Positions 43,974-52,572 of a stretch of 64,000 nucleotides of DNA are shown here, in pieces (within the stretch, counting starts at the first letter, position 1; each line of letters begins with the position of its first letter). The position numbers were made by a program, and so were the translations under genes. The notes beneath the pieces were generated by a model that did no database searches, had not been told where the DNA came from, and saw nothing but the letters and a program-made list of their open reading frames with translations. Source of the stretch: Rubellimicrobium arenae. Its GTDB lineage: Bacteria > Pseudomonadota > Alphaproteobacteria > Rhodobacterales > Rhodobacteraceae. Location of the stretch: the NCBI RefSeq assembly GCF_017916295.1, contig NZ_JAFMSS010000003.1, positions 186,001-250,000 on the forward strand. Reading direction: 5' to 3'.

Positions 43974-44986
43974 GCGAGGCGCTCAAGCCCCTGATCGCCA
44001 CGGCCGTGGAACGTCCCCTCACCCGCGCCGAGGCCGAGCGGGCCTTTTCCATCCTGTTCGAAGGCGACGCGACGCCCAGCCAGGTCGGCGGCTTTTTGAT
44101 GACCCTGCGCACCCGCGGCGAAACGGTCGAGGAGATCGCCGCCGCCGCCGCGCAGATGCGCGCGCGCTGCCACCGGGTCCGCGCCCCCGAAGGCGCGATC
44201 GACATCGTGGGCACCGGGGGCGACGGCAAGGGTACGCTGAACATCTCGACCGCGACGGCCTTCGTGGTCGCCGGCGCGGGCGTCCCCGTCGCCAAGCATG
44301 GCAACCGGAACCTGTCCTCCAAGTCCGGCGCGGCCGACGCGCTCACCCAGCTGGGCATCAACGTCATGGTCGGCCCCGCCACGGTGGAGCTGGCCCTTCA
44401 GGAGGCCGGGATCGGCTTCATGATGGCCCCCATGCATCATCCGGCCATGAAGCACGTCATGCCGTCCCGCGCCGAGCTGGGCACCCGCACCATCTTCAAC
44501 ATTCTGGGACCGCTCACCAACCCGGCGGGGGTGGACCGGCAGCTGACCGGAGCCTACGCCCCCCACCTGCTCCGCCCCATGGCCGAGACCCTGGGACAAC
44601 TCGGGAGCACCCGCGCCTGGCTCGTCCACGGCTCGGACGGGACCGATGAGCTGTCCATCGCCGGCCCCTCCTTCGTGGCCGAGCTGAACCATGGCGAGGT
44701 GACGGAGCACGAGGTCCACCCGGAGGACGCGGGGCTCTCCCCCCATCCCTTCGAGGCCATTCTCGGCGGCTCGCCCGAGCATAACGCCGGAGCCTTCCGC
44801 GCCCTCCTCGACGGCGCGCCGGGGGCGTACAGGGACGCGGTCCTGCTCAACGCCGCCGCGGCGCTGGTCGTGGCCGGCCATGCGGCAAGCCTGCGGGAAG
44901 GTGTCGACCTTGCACGCGACAGCCTCGACAGCGGCGCGGCCCGGCGCCGGGTGGAGATCCTGGCCAGCGTGAGCCCGCTGCCCTGA
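43970..44986 (+). CDS. trpD: Anthranilate phosphoribosyltransferase
   Basis: TrpD joins anthranilate to PRPP. The 338-residue protein shows DIVGTGGDGKGTLNISTATA and KHGNRNLSSKSGAADAL, the PRPP- and anthranilate-binding loops, and the DGTDELS motif. It is coupled to trpG by a 4-bp overlap. A ung gene lies between it and trpC. Confidence 0.97.
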   Translation: MSEALKPLIATAVERPLTRAEAERAFSILFEGDATPSQVGGFLMTLRTRGETVEEIAAAAAQMRARCHRVRAPEGAIDIVGTGGDGKGTLNISTATAFVVAGAGVPVAKHGNRNLSSKSGAADALTQLGINVMVGPATVELALQEAGIGFMMAPMHHPAMKHVMPSRAELGTRTIFNILGPLTNPAGVDRQLTGAYAPHLLRPMAETLGQLGSTRAWLVHGSDGTDELSIAGPSFVAELNHGEVTEHEVHPEDAGLSPHPFEAILGGSPEHNAGAFRALLDGAPGAYRDAVLLNAAAALVVAGHAASLREGVDLARDSLDSGAARRRVEILASVSPLP

Positions 44987-45041
44987 CGGAGCCTTTCCGC
45001 CCCGTCGCGCGTTGGCCCCGCATTCCGTAGCGGAGCCCGCC

Positions 45042-45734
45042 ATGGCCAGCCAGCCCGATCTCTTCGCATCCTCCGCGACGCCGAACCTCAGCCCGATTCC
45101 CGACGCATGGGCCAACCTGCCCTTCTTTTCGGAGGACTGGCCCCGCATCGCCGAGGCCCTGGCCCGCGACCCGCGTCCGATCCTGCCGTCGCATGAACGG
45201 CGCTTCCATGCCCTCGCGCTGACTCCGCCCGACGCGGTCAAGGTCGTCATCCTGGGCCAGGACCCCTATCCGACGCCCGGCCATGCGATGGGCCTTGCCT
45301 TCTCGGTGAACCCGGATGTGCGTCCCCTGCCCAAGTCGCTGGCCAACATCTTCCGCGAACTCAAGGAGGACACCGGCGACACGCGTCCCGACGGCGACCT
45401 CACGCCCTGGGCCCGGCAGGGGGTCCTCCTGCTCAACACGCACCTGTCCGTGCCCGCCGGCGTCATCGGCGGCCATGCCAAGCTTGGCTGGGAGGCCTTG
45501 ACAGGCCAAGTCCTGGCCCGCATCTCACAACGGCCAACGGCGTTCGTCCTTTGGGGCAAGCCCGCTCAGGCCCAGGCCAAGCATATCCGGGCGGGCGATC
45601 ACCTCGTGCTCGCAAGCGCCCATCCCTCGCCCTTGTCGGCCAGCCGGGGCTTTTTCGGCTCGCGGCCATTCAGCCGCGTGAATGCCTGGCTGGCGGAGCA
45701 GGGCCAGGCCGCCGTGGACTGGGGCGCGACCTGA
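45042..45734 (+). CDS. ung: Uracil-DNA glycosylase, family 1
   Basis: Ung removes uracil from DNA. The 230-residue protein has the water-activating motif GQDPYPTPGHAMGLAFS with Asp74, LLNTHLSV, and the leucine-loop motif HPSPLSASRGFFGSRPFS. Pro replaces the His that follows GQDPY in enteric enzymes. ATG 45042 is chosen as it follows CGGAGCCCGCC. It is 55 bp after trpD and 178 bp before trpC, splitting the tryptophan genes. Confidence 0.96.
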   Translation: MASQPDLFASSATPNLSPIPDAWANLPFFSEDWPRIAEALARDPRPILPSHERRFHALALTPPDAVKVVILGQDPYPTPGHAMGLAFSVNPDVRPLPKSLANIFRELKEDTGDTRPDGDLTPWARQGVLLLNTHLSVPAGVIGGHAKLGWEALTGQVLARISQRPTAFVLWGKPAQAQAKHIRAGDHLVLASAHPSPLSASRGFFGSRPFSRVNAWLAEQGQAAVDWGAT

Positions 45735-45912
45735 CGGGCCGGAAGGAGCAGGGAAAGACCCGGGACGGATGCTCCACCCCAGCGGCCGACGCCTGCCGCA
45801 AAGAACGGCAAGCCGCCCGCGGCCTGCCCCAGCTTGTGGCCCCACGACCGCATTCCGGACGAACTGGCCCCCAATCCTTCCCAAGCCTTGCCGTCGCCGC
45901 TATCTCTGCGGC

Positions 45913-46722
45913 ATGGACACACTCGATCGCATCAAGGCTTACAAGCTCGAGGAGATCGCCGCACGCAAGGCTGCGATCCCGCTCCCGGACCTCGAAGCCG
46001 AAGCGCGCGCCGCCTCTGCTCCCCGGGGCTTTGCCAAGGCTCTCCAGGAAGCAGCCCGCAAGGGATATGGCCTGATCGCGGAGATCAAGAAGGCCTCGCC
46101 GTCCAAGGGGCTCATCCGGGCGGACTTCGATCCGCCGGCCCTGGCCCGGGCCTATGCCGAGGGGGGCGCGACCTGCCTGTCCGTCCTGACCGACGCGCCG
46201 TCGTTCCAGGGGGCCGACGCCTATCTGATCGCCGCCCGCGCCGCCGTGTCCTTGCCGGTCCTCCGCAAGGATTTCCTCTACGACCCCTGGCAAGTGACCG
46301 AGTCCCGGAGCCTGGGCGCCGACTGCGTCCTGCTGATCCTGGCCAGCCTGTCGGACAGCCAGGCCGCCGAGCTCGAAGCCGCCGCCCGGGACTGGGGCAT
46401 GGACGTCCTGATCGAGGTTCATGACGAGGCCGAGCTCGAACGCGCCTCGCATCTCAAGTCCCCCCTGATCGGCATCAACAACCGCGATCTCAAGACCTTC
46501 GAGGTGTCGCTCGACGTGACGCGGAAGCTTGCGCGCAGGGTGCCCGCCGACCGCCTGATCGTGGCGGAAAGCGGCCTTTCCACCTCGGCGGACCTGGCGG
46601 ATCTCGCTCGGTACGGGGCCAGGGCCTTCCTCGTCGGCGAAAGCCTCATGCGCGAGGAGGACGTGGCCGCAGCGACCCGGCGCCTCCTGGCGACACCGAT
46701 GTCGGCGGCGGGCGGGCTGTGA
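45913..46722 (+). CDS. trpC: Indole-3-glycerol phosphate synthase
   Basis: This TIM-barrel enzyme makes indole-3-glycerol phosphate from CdRP. The 269-residue product has EIKKASPSKG (catalytic Lys), LRKDFLYDPWQV, GINNRDLKTF and AESGLSTSADL. ATG 45913 gives the usual MDTLDRIKAYK start. Its TGA overlaps the moaC GTG, so the tryptophan and molybdenum cofactor genes are coupled. Confidence 0.97.
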   Translation: MDTLDRIKAYKLEEIAARKAAIPLPDLEAEARAASAPRGFAKALQEAARKGYGLIAEIKKASPSKGLIRADFDPPALARAYAEGGATCLSVLTDAPSFQGADAYLIAARAAVSLPVLRKDFLYDPWQVTESRSLGADCVLLILASLSDSQAAELEAAARDWGMDVLIEVHDEAELERASHLKSPLIGINNRDLKTFEVSLDVTRKLARRVPADRLIVAESGLSTSADLADLARYGARAFLVGESLMREEDVAAATRRLLATPMSAAGGL

Positions 46723-47192
46723 CCCTCACCCATTTCGGCGAGGATGGGCAGGCGCGCATGGTCGATGTCTCGGCCAAGCCCGAGACTGCGCGCGTCGCCG
46801 TCGCCGAGGGGACGCTGACCATGGCACCAGCGACGCTGTCGCTCGTGCAGGAAGGACGGGTCGGCAAGGGGGACGCGCTGGGCGTGGCCCGGATCGCCGG
46901 CATCATGGGGGCCAAGCGCACCTCGGACCTGATCCCGCTCTGCCATCCCCTGCCCCTGTCGCAGGTCGCGCTCGACCTCGAATGCGAGGAGGATCTTCCG
47001 GGCGTCCGCATCACGGCGACGGTTCGGACCACCGGGCGCACGGGCGTCGAGATGGAGGCGCTCACTGCGGTCTCGGTGGCGGCCCTGACCCTCTACGACA
47101 TGCTCAAGGCCGCCGACAAAGGCATGGTGATCGGCGCGATCCGGGTCCGGCTCAAGGATGGTGGCAAATCGGGCCGCCACGAGGCTCCATGA
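46719..47192 (+). CDS. moaC: Cyclic pyranopterin monophosphate synthase MoaC
   Basis: MoaC forms cPMP from 3',8-cyclo-GTP in molybdenum cofactor synthesis. The 157-residue protein has LIPLCHPLPLSQV, GVEMEALTAVSVAALTLYDM and AADKGM, the active-site segments. The start GTG 46719 overlaps trpC; its stop overlaps moeA (ATGA). Confidence 0.96.
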   Translation: MTLTHFGEDGQARMVDVSAKPETARVAVAEGTLTMAPATLSLVQEGRVGKGDALGVARIAGIMGAKRTSDLIPLCHPLPLSQVALDLECEEDLPGVRITATVRTTGRTGVEMEALTAVSVAALTLYDMLKAADKGMVIGAIRVRLKDGGKSGRHEAP

Positions 47193-48367
47193 TCTCCGTG
47201 GCGGAGGCGTTGGAGCGCCTCTTCGATCTCGCGCCGCCTCCCGCGCTCGAAGACGTCGCCCTGATCGAGGCCGCTGGTCGCGTGCTCCTGCGCCCGGTCC
47301 GGGCCCTGCGCCCGCAACCGCCGTTCACCGCGTCGGCCATGGACGGCTACGCGCTGCGGTCGGACGAGGCACAGCCGGGCCGTCGCTTCCGTCTCGTCGG
47401 CGAGTCGGCAGCGGGCCATCACTATGCTGGTCGCGTCGGCCCGGGGGAGGCCGTTCGCATCCTGACAGGCGCGCCCCTGCCCGATGGCGCGGACGCCGTG
47501 GTCATCCAGGAGGAGGTCACGGCTGACGGGTCGAGCATCGTCCTGTCGGACGGCGCAGTGGCCGCGCACACCCGCCCCGAAGGAAACGATTTCCCTGCGG
47601 GCGCCGAGTTGGCCGCCCCCCGACGGTTAACGCCTGCCGACATCGCGCTGCTGGCGTCTTTCGGGCGGCCCACCGTGCCCGTCGCGCGTCGTCCCACCGT
47701 CGCGATCCTGTCCACCGGCGATGAATTGGTGATGCCCGGCGGGACACCCCGGTCCGATCAGGTCTTTGCCGCCAACGCCTTCGGGCTGCACGCGATGCTG
47801 GTCGGAGACGGTGCCCGGCCGCGGCTCCTCCCCATCGCGGCAGACACGCCCGACGCCCTCGCCTTCGCGTTCGATACGGCTCGCGGAGCGGACCTGATCG
47901 TCACGATCGGCGGTGCCTCGGTCGGGGACCATGACCTCGTGGCCCCTGCAGCCCGCGCGGCGGGCGCCGAGATTGATTTCCACAAGGTTGCGATGCGCCC
48001 CGGCAAGCCGCTGCTGGCCGGCCGGTTCCCCGACGGGACCATGCTTCTGGGTCTCCCGGGAAACCCGGTGTCCGCCATGGTGTGCGGCCAGATCTTCCTG
48101 CGACCTGTGGTGCGGGCCATGCTGGGCCTCGAACGGGCCCCGGCCCCTCGAATGCTCGCCCCCCTCGCTGCCCCATTGGGCGCCGGAGGGCCGCGCGAGC
48201 ATTACCTTCGCGCCATGCGCGAGCCCGACGGTCATGTACGCGCCTTCGACCATCAGGATTCCTCGCTGTTGTCCGTGCTCGCCCAAGCGGACTGCCTGAT
48301 CGTGCAACCCCCCGGTTCCGGAGCCAAGAATGCGGGGGAAATGGTCGAGATCGTCCCTTTTTCATAG
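47189..48367 (+). CDS. moeA: Molybdopterin molybdenumtransferase MoeA
   Basis: MoeA inserts molybdate into adenylated molybdopterin. The 392-residue protein shows SAMDGYALRSDE, LTGAPLPDGADAVV, ILSTGDELV, GGASVGDHDL and GLPGNPVSAMV. ATG 47189 overlaps the moaC stop. lexA begins 64 bp downstream. Confidence 0.96.
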   Translation: MISVAEALERLFDLAPPPALEDVALIEAAGRVLLRPVRALRPQPPFTASAMDGYALRSDEAQPGRRFRLVGESAAGHHYAGRVGPGEAVRILTGAPLPDGADAVVIQEEVTADGSSIVLSDGAVAAHTRPEGNDFPAGAELAAPRRLTPADIALLASFGRPTVPVARRPTVAILSTGDELVMPGGTPRSDQVFAANAFGLHAMLVGDGARPRLLPIAADTPDALAFAFDTARGADLIVTIGGASVGDHDLVAPAARAAGAEIDFHKVAMRPGKPLLAGRFPDGTMLLGLPGNPVSAMVCGQIFLRPVVRAMLGLERAPAPRMLAPLAAPLGAGGPREHYLRAMREPDGHVRAFDHQDSSLLSVLAQADCLIVQPPGSGAKNAGEMVEIVPFS

Positions 48368-48373
48368 AACGTC

Positions 48374-48402
48374 TTGACACAAAACGAGAACGGCCCCAGA
48401 AC
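48374..48402 (+). promoter_or_regulatory. lexA promoter with SOS box GAAC-N7-GAAC
   Basis: GAAC-GGCCCCA-GAAC (48388-48402) is an exact match to the alphaproteobacterial LexA box (GTTC-N7-GTTC on the other strand). TTGACA at 48374-48379 is a good -35 element, so the box covers the spacer and -10 region. It lies 29 bp before the lexA ATG and implies autorepression and SOS induction. Confidence 0.9.
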
Positions 48403-48431
48403 ATAGAGAAATCATGCGCGGGGTTGCGGCC

Positions 48432-49133
48432 ATGTTGACCAAGAAACAGCTCGACCTGCTGGAGTTCATCGACCGGCGCCTCCAGCGCGATGGCGTGCCG
48501 CCCTCATTCGATGAGATGAAGGAAGCCTTGGATCTTCGGTCGAAATCCGGCATTCACCGCCTCATCACCGCCTTGGAGGAGCGTGGCTTCATTCGCCGGC
48601 TTCCCCACCGCGCCCGGGCACTCGAGATCGTGAGGATGCCAGACGCCCTGTCCGATCGGGGCGGCCGGTCGACCGGCTTCACGCCGCGGGTCATCGCGGG
48701 CGACAAGCCGGCCGCGCAGCCACGTGGGGCCATCGCCGTCGAAAGCGGCGGGGCCCAGGACATCCCGCTGATGGGTCGCATCGCAGCCGGTGTGCCGATC
48801 GCTGCGATCAGCGAAGTGGCCCGCCATGTCGCTGTGCCCCAGGCCATGCTGGCCCATGGAGAGCATTACGCCCTTGAAGTCCGTGGGGACTCGATGCGGG
48901 ATGCGGGAATCAACGACGGTGACGTCGTCGTCATCCGGGAAACCACGACCGCCGATACCGGCGATATCGTGGTGGCTCTGGTCGACGGGCAAGAAGCTAC
49001 CCTGAAGCGCTTCCGTCGGGAAAAGGGAATGATCGCTCTCGAAGCGGCAAACCCGGCCTATGAGACCCGGATCTACACGGAAAGCCGGGTAAAGGTCCAA
49101 GGTCGGCTGGTCGGCCTGATCCGGACGTATTGA
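48432..49133 (+). CDS. lexA: SOS repressor LexA
   Basis: LexA represses DNA-damage genes and self-cleaves with RecA filaments. The 233-residue protein has an N-terminal winged helix (SFDEMKEALDLRSKSGIHRL), the cleavage site Ala119-Gly120 in RIAAGVP, and the Ser154 (RGDSM) and Lys192 (EATLKRF) catalytic dyad. ATG 48432 (MLTKKQLDLLEF) is chosen because relatives begin there; an in-frame ATG 18 bp upstream is possible. The start region is preceded by a consensus SOS box. Confidence 0.97.
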   Translation: MLTKKQLDLLEFIDRRLQRDGVPPSFDEMKEALDLRSKSGIHRLITALEERGFIRRLPHRARALEIVRMPDALSDRGGRSTGFTPRVIAGDKPAAQPRGAIAVESGGAQDIPLMGRIAAGVPIAAISEVARHVAVPQAMLAHGEHYALEVRGDSMRDAGINDGDVVVIRETTTADTGDIVVALVDGQEATLKRFRREKGMIALEAANPAYETRIYTESRVKVQGRLVGLIRTY

Positions 49134-49193
49134 GTCGCGGTCAGGGCCTACGGGCCCTGCCCTTTGTCCAAGAGCTTCCCAGAAGGGAAAGGG

Positions 49194-49382
49194 ATGGAAC
49201 AAATGGCGAACTCCAAGTTTTCACTGCACATGGAGCACGAGGAACAGGACGAGGGCCGGACGGCTTGGCGTTCGATTGGTGCCCTTACGTCTCAGTGGGT
49301 CACCTTGGCCGAGAAGCAGCAGGCCGAAGCGCGCCGCTCCGATGATTTCGTCTTTGAACCGACAGCTTGGGCGGCGGAGTAG
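49194..49382 (+). CDS. Small hypothetical protein after lexA
   Basis: A 62-residue charged peptide starts MEQMANSKFSLHMEHEEQDE and ends DDFVFEPTAWAAE. AAGGGAAAGGG lies just upstream of ATG 49194, a credible ribosome site. Third-position GC is lower than in the core genes. It is 60 bp after lexA and may share its transcript and so its SOS control. No family recognised. Confidence 0.45.
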   Translation: MEQMANSKFSLHMEHEEQDEGRTAWRSIGALTSQWVTLAEKQQAEARRSDDFVFEPTAWAAE

Positions 49383-49412
49383 CCCAGCGGAACGAGGCTG
49401 CCCGAGGCATGG

Positions 49413-49430
49413 GCCGCCGCCGTGGGCGGC
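49413..49430 (+). terminator. Weak hairpin after lexA and small ORF
   Basis: GCCGCC (49413-49418) pairs with GGCGGC (49425-49430) around a 6-nt loop, 30 nt past the small ORF stop. No T run follows. Confidence 0.3.
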
Positions 49431-49668
49431 GCACCCACAACGGCGTCAGAGCATGCCAGTTTATCTGGATGTTTAGGTCTTTGATCGTTCCTTGACGGCT
49501 GGACGGAGTGCCGCCGCTGCCAGATCGGACGGTCCGGAAGGTTTCTGGGGTTCATCTGAGGCGTGATAAGCTGGGCTCATCCACCTTGCCGGTTATCTTG
49601 GGGAGGACTTCAGGCTCCCCCCCGTCCATCCTGGCCGGTTCATCTCGCTGGGCTTACCGCCCGGTCGC

Positions 49669-50610
49669 TCAGTTCATGCCGATGAAGCTGGACATGTTGT
49701 CGGGCGTGACAGCCTCGAAGGGGATGTAGATGACCTGCTCGACAGGCTCGCCGCGCGCCAGCGCCAAGGCAGCATCCAGCCCGCCCTGCCCCTGCCCCTT
49801 GGCGTTCTGGAAAACGGTGACGTCCAGTTCGCCGGCCTGCATCGCCTGAAGCGCATCCTGCGTGGCATCGACGCCAACCACCACCACGTCGGCCATGTCG
49901 ATCCCGGACGCCTTCATCGCTTGGATCGCACCGATCGCCATCTCGTCATTGTTTGCGAACACGACGTCCGGAATGTCGCCGGTCGACAGCCAGTTGGTCA
50001 TGAGGTTCTGCGCCTGATCCCGCGACCAGCCCGCGCTTTGCTCGTCGTTCAGCGATATGAACTTGCACATGTCGGTGCCGATGACGTCATGAACGTCCTT
50101 GGTCCGCTGCACGGCGGCCTGATGGGCGAGGTCGCCCATAAGCATGTAGCCCATCGCTCCGGCCGCCTTTCCTGCCGCGCGCAACATCTTGCAGGCTTCG
50201 AATGCGCCCAGGGTGCCGGACTCGATCTCGTTGGAGCCGACGTAGGCCTGATTGTCCGGCATTGAAGACAGATCAGCCGGCTCGAGATTGACAAAGACGA
50301 GCGGGATCCCGGCCGAGGTTGCCGCCTGCGAAATGGCTGGCGCGGCGGCGCTGTCCACCAGCGTCACGATGATGGCATCCACTCCGGAGGCGATGAAGTT
50401 GTTCACCTGATCGAGCTGCCGGGCCACGTCGTTCTGCGCGTCCTCGACCTGCACGTCGACCCCATCGAGGGTGTCGGCATATTCCGAGATGCCATTCCGC
50501 AGCAGGGTTTGGAAGTTGTTGTCGAAGTTGACGATGCTAACGCCGATGGACTCGGCCGAGGCTCCGCTGGCGAGGACCAGCATGGTCGTGGCGAGAAGGC
50601 TTGTTTTCAT
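49669..50610 (-). CDS. Periplasmic sugar-binding protein (RbsB/Peripla_BP_4 type), unlinked to its transporter
   Basis: Proteins of this class deliver monosaccharides or cyclitols to ABC permeases. The 313-residue product starts with a signal peptide (MKTSLLATTMLVLASGASA), then GVSIVNFDNNFQTLLRNGI, FIASGVDAIIVTLVDSAAA, VFANNDEMAIGAIQAMKASG and VVVGVDATQDALQAM, the ligand-cleft segments of type I sugar binders; relatives include inositol/rhizopine binders (weak inference). AGGGAGG precedes ATG 50610. No permease or ATPase is adjacent; the nearest sugar ABC genes are at 61.8-64 kb on the same strand. Confidence 0.9.
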   Translation of the reverse strand: MKTSLLATTMLVLASGASAESIGVSIVNFDNNFQTLLRNGISEYADTLDGVDVQVEDAQNDVARQLDQVNNFIASGVDAIIVTLVDSAAAPAISQAATSAGIPLVFVNLEPADLSSMPDNQAYVGSNEIESGTLGAFEACKMLRAAGKAAGAMGYMLMGDLAHQAAVQRTKDVHDVIGTDMCKFISLNDEQSAGWSRDQAQNLMTNWLSTGDIPDVVFANNDEMAIGAIQAMKASGIDMADVVVVGVDATQDALQAMQAGELDVTVFQNAKGQGQGGLDAALALARGEPVEQVIYIPFEAVTPDNMSSFIGMN

Positions 50611-51761
50611 GAATGTTCCTCCCTGATGGACGCCGGCTCGCCCGTGCTCTTGTCAGCCGGAACTTTAGGGCTCGGCGTCAAGTCGTGCCGAATGTCGAGG
50701 CAGCCGTCTGTCCGTCCATTGGGCGCGCGCGATAGTGGCCCGGTAGACATCTTCGGCCCAGCAATCTCTTCATTATGCGGCATCGGATTGCAACAATATG
50801 TTCCTGTCGTCTCGAAAATGCAGTTCACTTGATTTATTTTGAGGCTTTTTAGTCGCCGCCGCGAGCAGTCCAAAGAACGACCTTGTGGGATTTTTGAGGA
50901 CTGATGCAAGTTGAAGCACCCGGAAAGCTTACTTGGGAGTTGGGCCGCTGCGGCGGGTCAGGGTGCCGAATCGGACGCGTCTGCACATGACCTGAAATGG
51001 ACCTCATCGGCACCGACCTTCGGTCCGGCGACACAGGAACGCATGGCCGAGGTCGGGGCTATGCAGAGCGACGAGCCTACCAAGACGGGACTGGCGGAGG
51101 CCAGTGCAGACTTCGGGCTGACGCAAGGCAGTGTCACGGAGCTATCGTTACTGGATCTGAGCGGCTCGTCGAAAACGTGGAACTCGTCTAACCGCCGGGC
51201 GACGTGCCATCGTGTCTCTGTGGTCTCGCAACCGAGACGTTGGACCGTTCTACCTTGGCCCCGTCGCGCCCTCCGCTCCTTCAGACCGCAGTGAGTCCCT
51301 GACCTCTGATACCCGGGATCGCGCATGGCTGAACGATCGGCTGAAGCTGACTGACCGACCCTGTCCCGTGCGCTTTCGCTCGTGCGGTCGCTGGCGCTGG
51401 CGTCCGTGATCGAACTCAGTTGCGCCGTGGGATACCACCAGCCCTACGTCCGCGTTCCGGCATGGCGGTGAACCCTTCCGCACTCAGGATGCATTCTGAC
51501 GAGACGCATCCCGACCATGTGACCCCCTTACGAGGATTACCGGGATGCAGTCCGCGGCCCCAAACGGCTGACCCGTAAGGAACGCTGCGGATGGATCGCA
51601 ACCCGGGGCGACGGCCGGCGCTGAAGGGGGCCGGTGGTGTGGCCCACCTCGCACGGCGCCCCGTGCGCGCGGGCGTGGGATCGGGTATACGGCGGCCATC
51701 CGAAGGGGCGCGCGCCGCTCCTTGCTATGTGACGCCCGCCGCGCTCTCCAGAGGTCGCCCC
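50611..51761. other. Lower-GC spacer of about 1.1 kb without a convincing gene
   Basis: This stretch lies between the divergent sugar-binding-protein and AraC genes. Its right part is interrupted by many stops and its left part (about 50755-50870) is AT-rich with TTTATTTTGAGGC-like runs; a CATAAT element at about 50774-50779 on the minus strand could be a -10 for the binding-protein gene. Open frames (for example 50911-51294) have third positions much less GC-rich than neighbours and no ribosome site. It may be an eroded insert, but no transposase or integrase motif is recognisable. Confidence 0.5.
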
Positions 51762-52538
51762 ATGTCCGCCGCTCTTCATGTACGCAGCTATGACGGAACC
51801 GGCGTGCTCCATTCGCATGACTTCGTGCAGGTCGTGATCCCTTTGCAGGGGGAACTGGAGATCGAGATCGCCGGACAGGGGGCGCGGCTGTCATCCACTC
51901 TGTCGGCCTTCGTCGCTCCGGGCGAGGCCCATACCCAAGCTGGCCACGGCGAGAATCTGTCGCTGGTGCTGGATCTGTCGGACGCCGGCATGTCGGGGAC
52001 CTTGCAGGACAGGATGCAGCGTCAGCGTTACTTCGCTCCGCCCCGCTCGGTCCGGGGGCTGATGGACTTCGCTTCGCTGCGCATGGCCTCCGCCCACCTC
52101 GCGGAGGGTGACCGCGCGGCGTTGGCGCATCTCCTGACCTCGGCACTGGGCGAGCCAGATCCGACGCGCAGGACGCTCGAAGTGCTGCGGGATGCCGTTC
52201 GATCCGAGCCAGCCGCGGACTGGTCCGTGTCGCGCCTCGCACGGGAAGCCGGACTCAGCCGGTCGGGGCTGTATCGTGTCCTGGCCGATCAGGATGAGCA
52301 AAGCCCCGGCCGCTTCATCACGCGCGTCCGGCTGGACATGGCCCGCCGCCTCTTGGCGGACCGCTGCCTTTCGCTGGCGGACATCGCGCTGACCTGCGGC
52401 TTTTCCGATCAGGCTGCCCTGACCCGGGCCATGCGACGCCAGACTGGTCGCACGCCCGGGGCATGGCGCCGCCTGGCTGGCACGCACGGCCCACGAAATG
52501 GAACGATCGGGCAAGATCAGGGCTCCGGTGCACGATAG
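51762..52538 (+). CDS. AraC-family transcriptional regulator with cupin-like sensor
   Basis: The 258-residue protein has an N-terminal cupin-type half (LHSHDFVQVVIPLQGELEIEI and SAFVAPGEAHTQAG, with histidines as in AraC/MelR sensors) and a C-terminal double helix-turn-helix (WSVSRLAREAGLSRSGLYRVL and LSLADIALTCGFSDQAALTRAMRRQTGRTPGAWRR). ATG 51762 gives the standard length; the frame is open further upstream but without a site. The EamA transporter gene starts 34 bp downstream, so it probably controls that gene; the effector is unknown. Confidence 0.9.
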   Translation: MSAALHVRSYDGTGVLHSHDFVQVVIPLQGELEIEIAGQGARLSSTLSAFVAPGEAHTQAGHGENLSLVLDLSDAGMSGTLQDRMQRQRYFAPPRSVRGLMDFASLRMASAHLAEGDRAALAHLLTSALGEPDPTRRTLEVLRDAVRSEPAADWSVSRLAREAGLSRSGLYRVLADQDEQSPGRFITRVRLDMARRLLADRCLSLADIALTCGFSDQAALTRAMRRQTGRTPGAWRRLAGTHGPRNGTIGQDQGSGAR

Positions 52539-52572
52539 GTCGGGCGGGACGCTAATCCGTACGAGGCATGAG

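Noticed and set aside
49500..49660. Possible insertion-sequence end near TGAGGCGTGATAAGC
   Set aside because: No terminal inverted repeat, target duplication or transposase frame could be recognised; only the compositional feel suggested it.
50911..51326. Opposed reading frames in the lower-GC spacer (127 and 122 codons)
   Set aside because: No ribosome site, third positions not GC-biased, no family motif; a vague hint of a resolvase-like RIGRV sequence did not extend.
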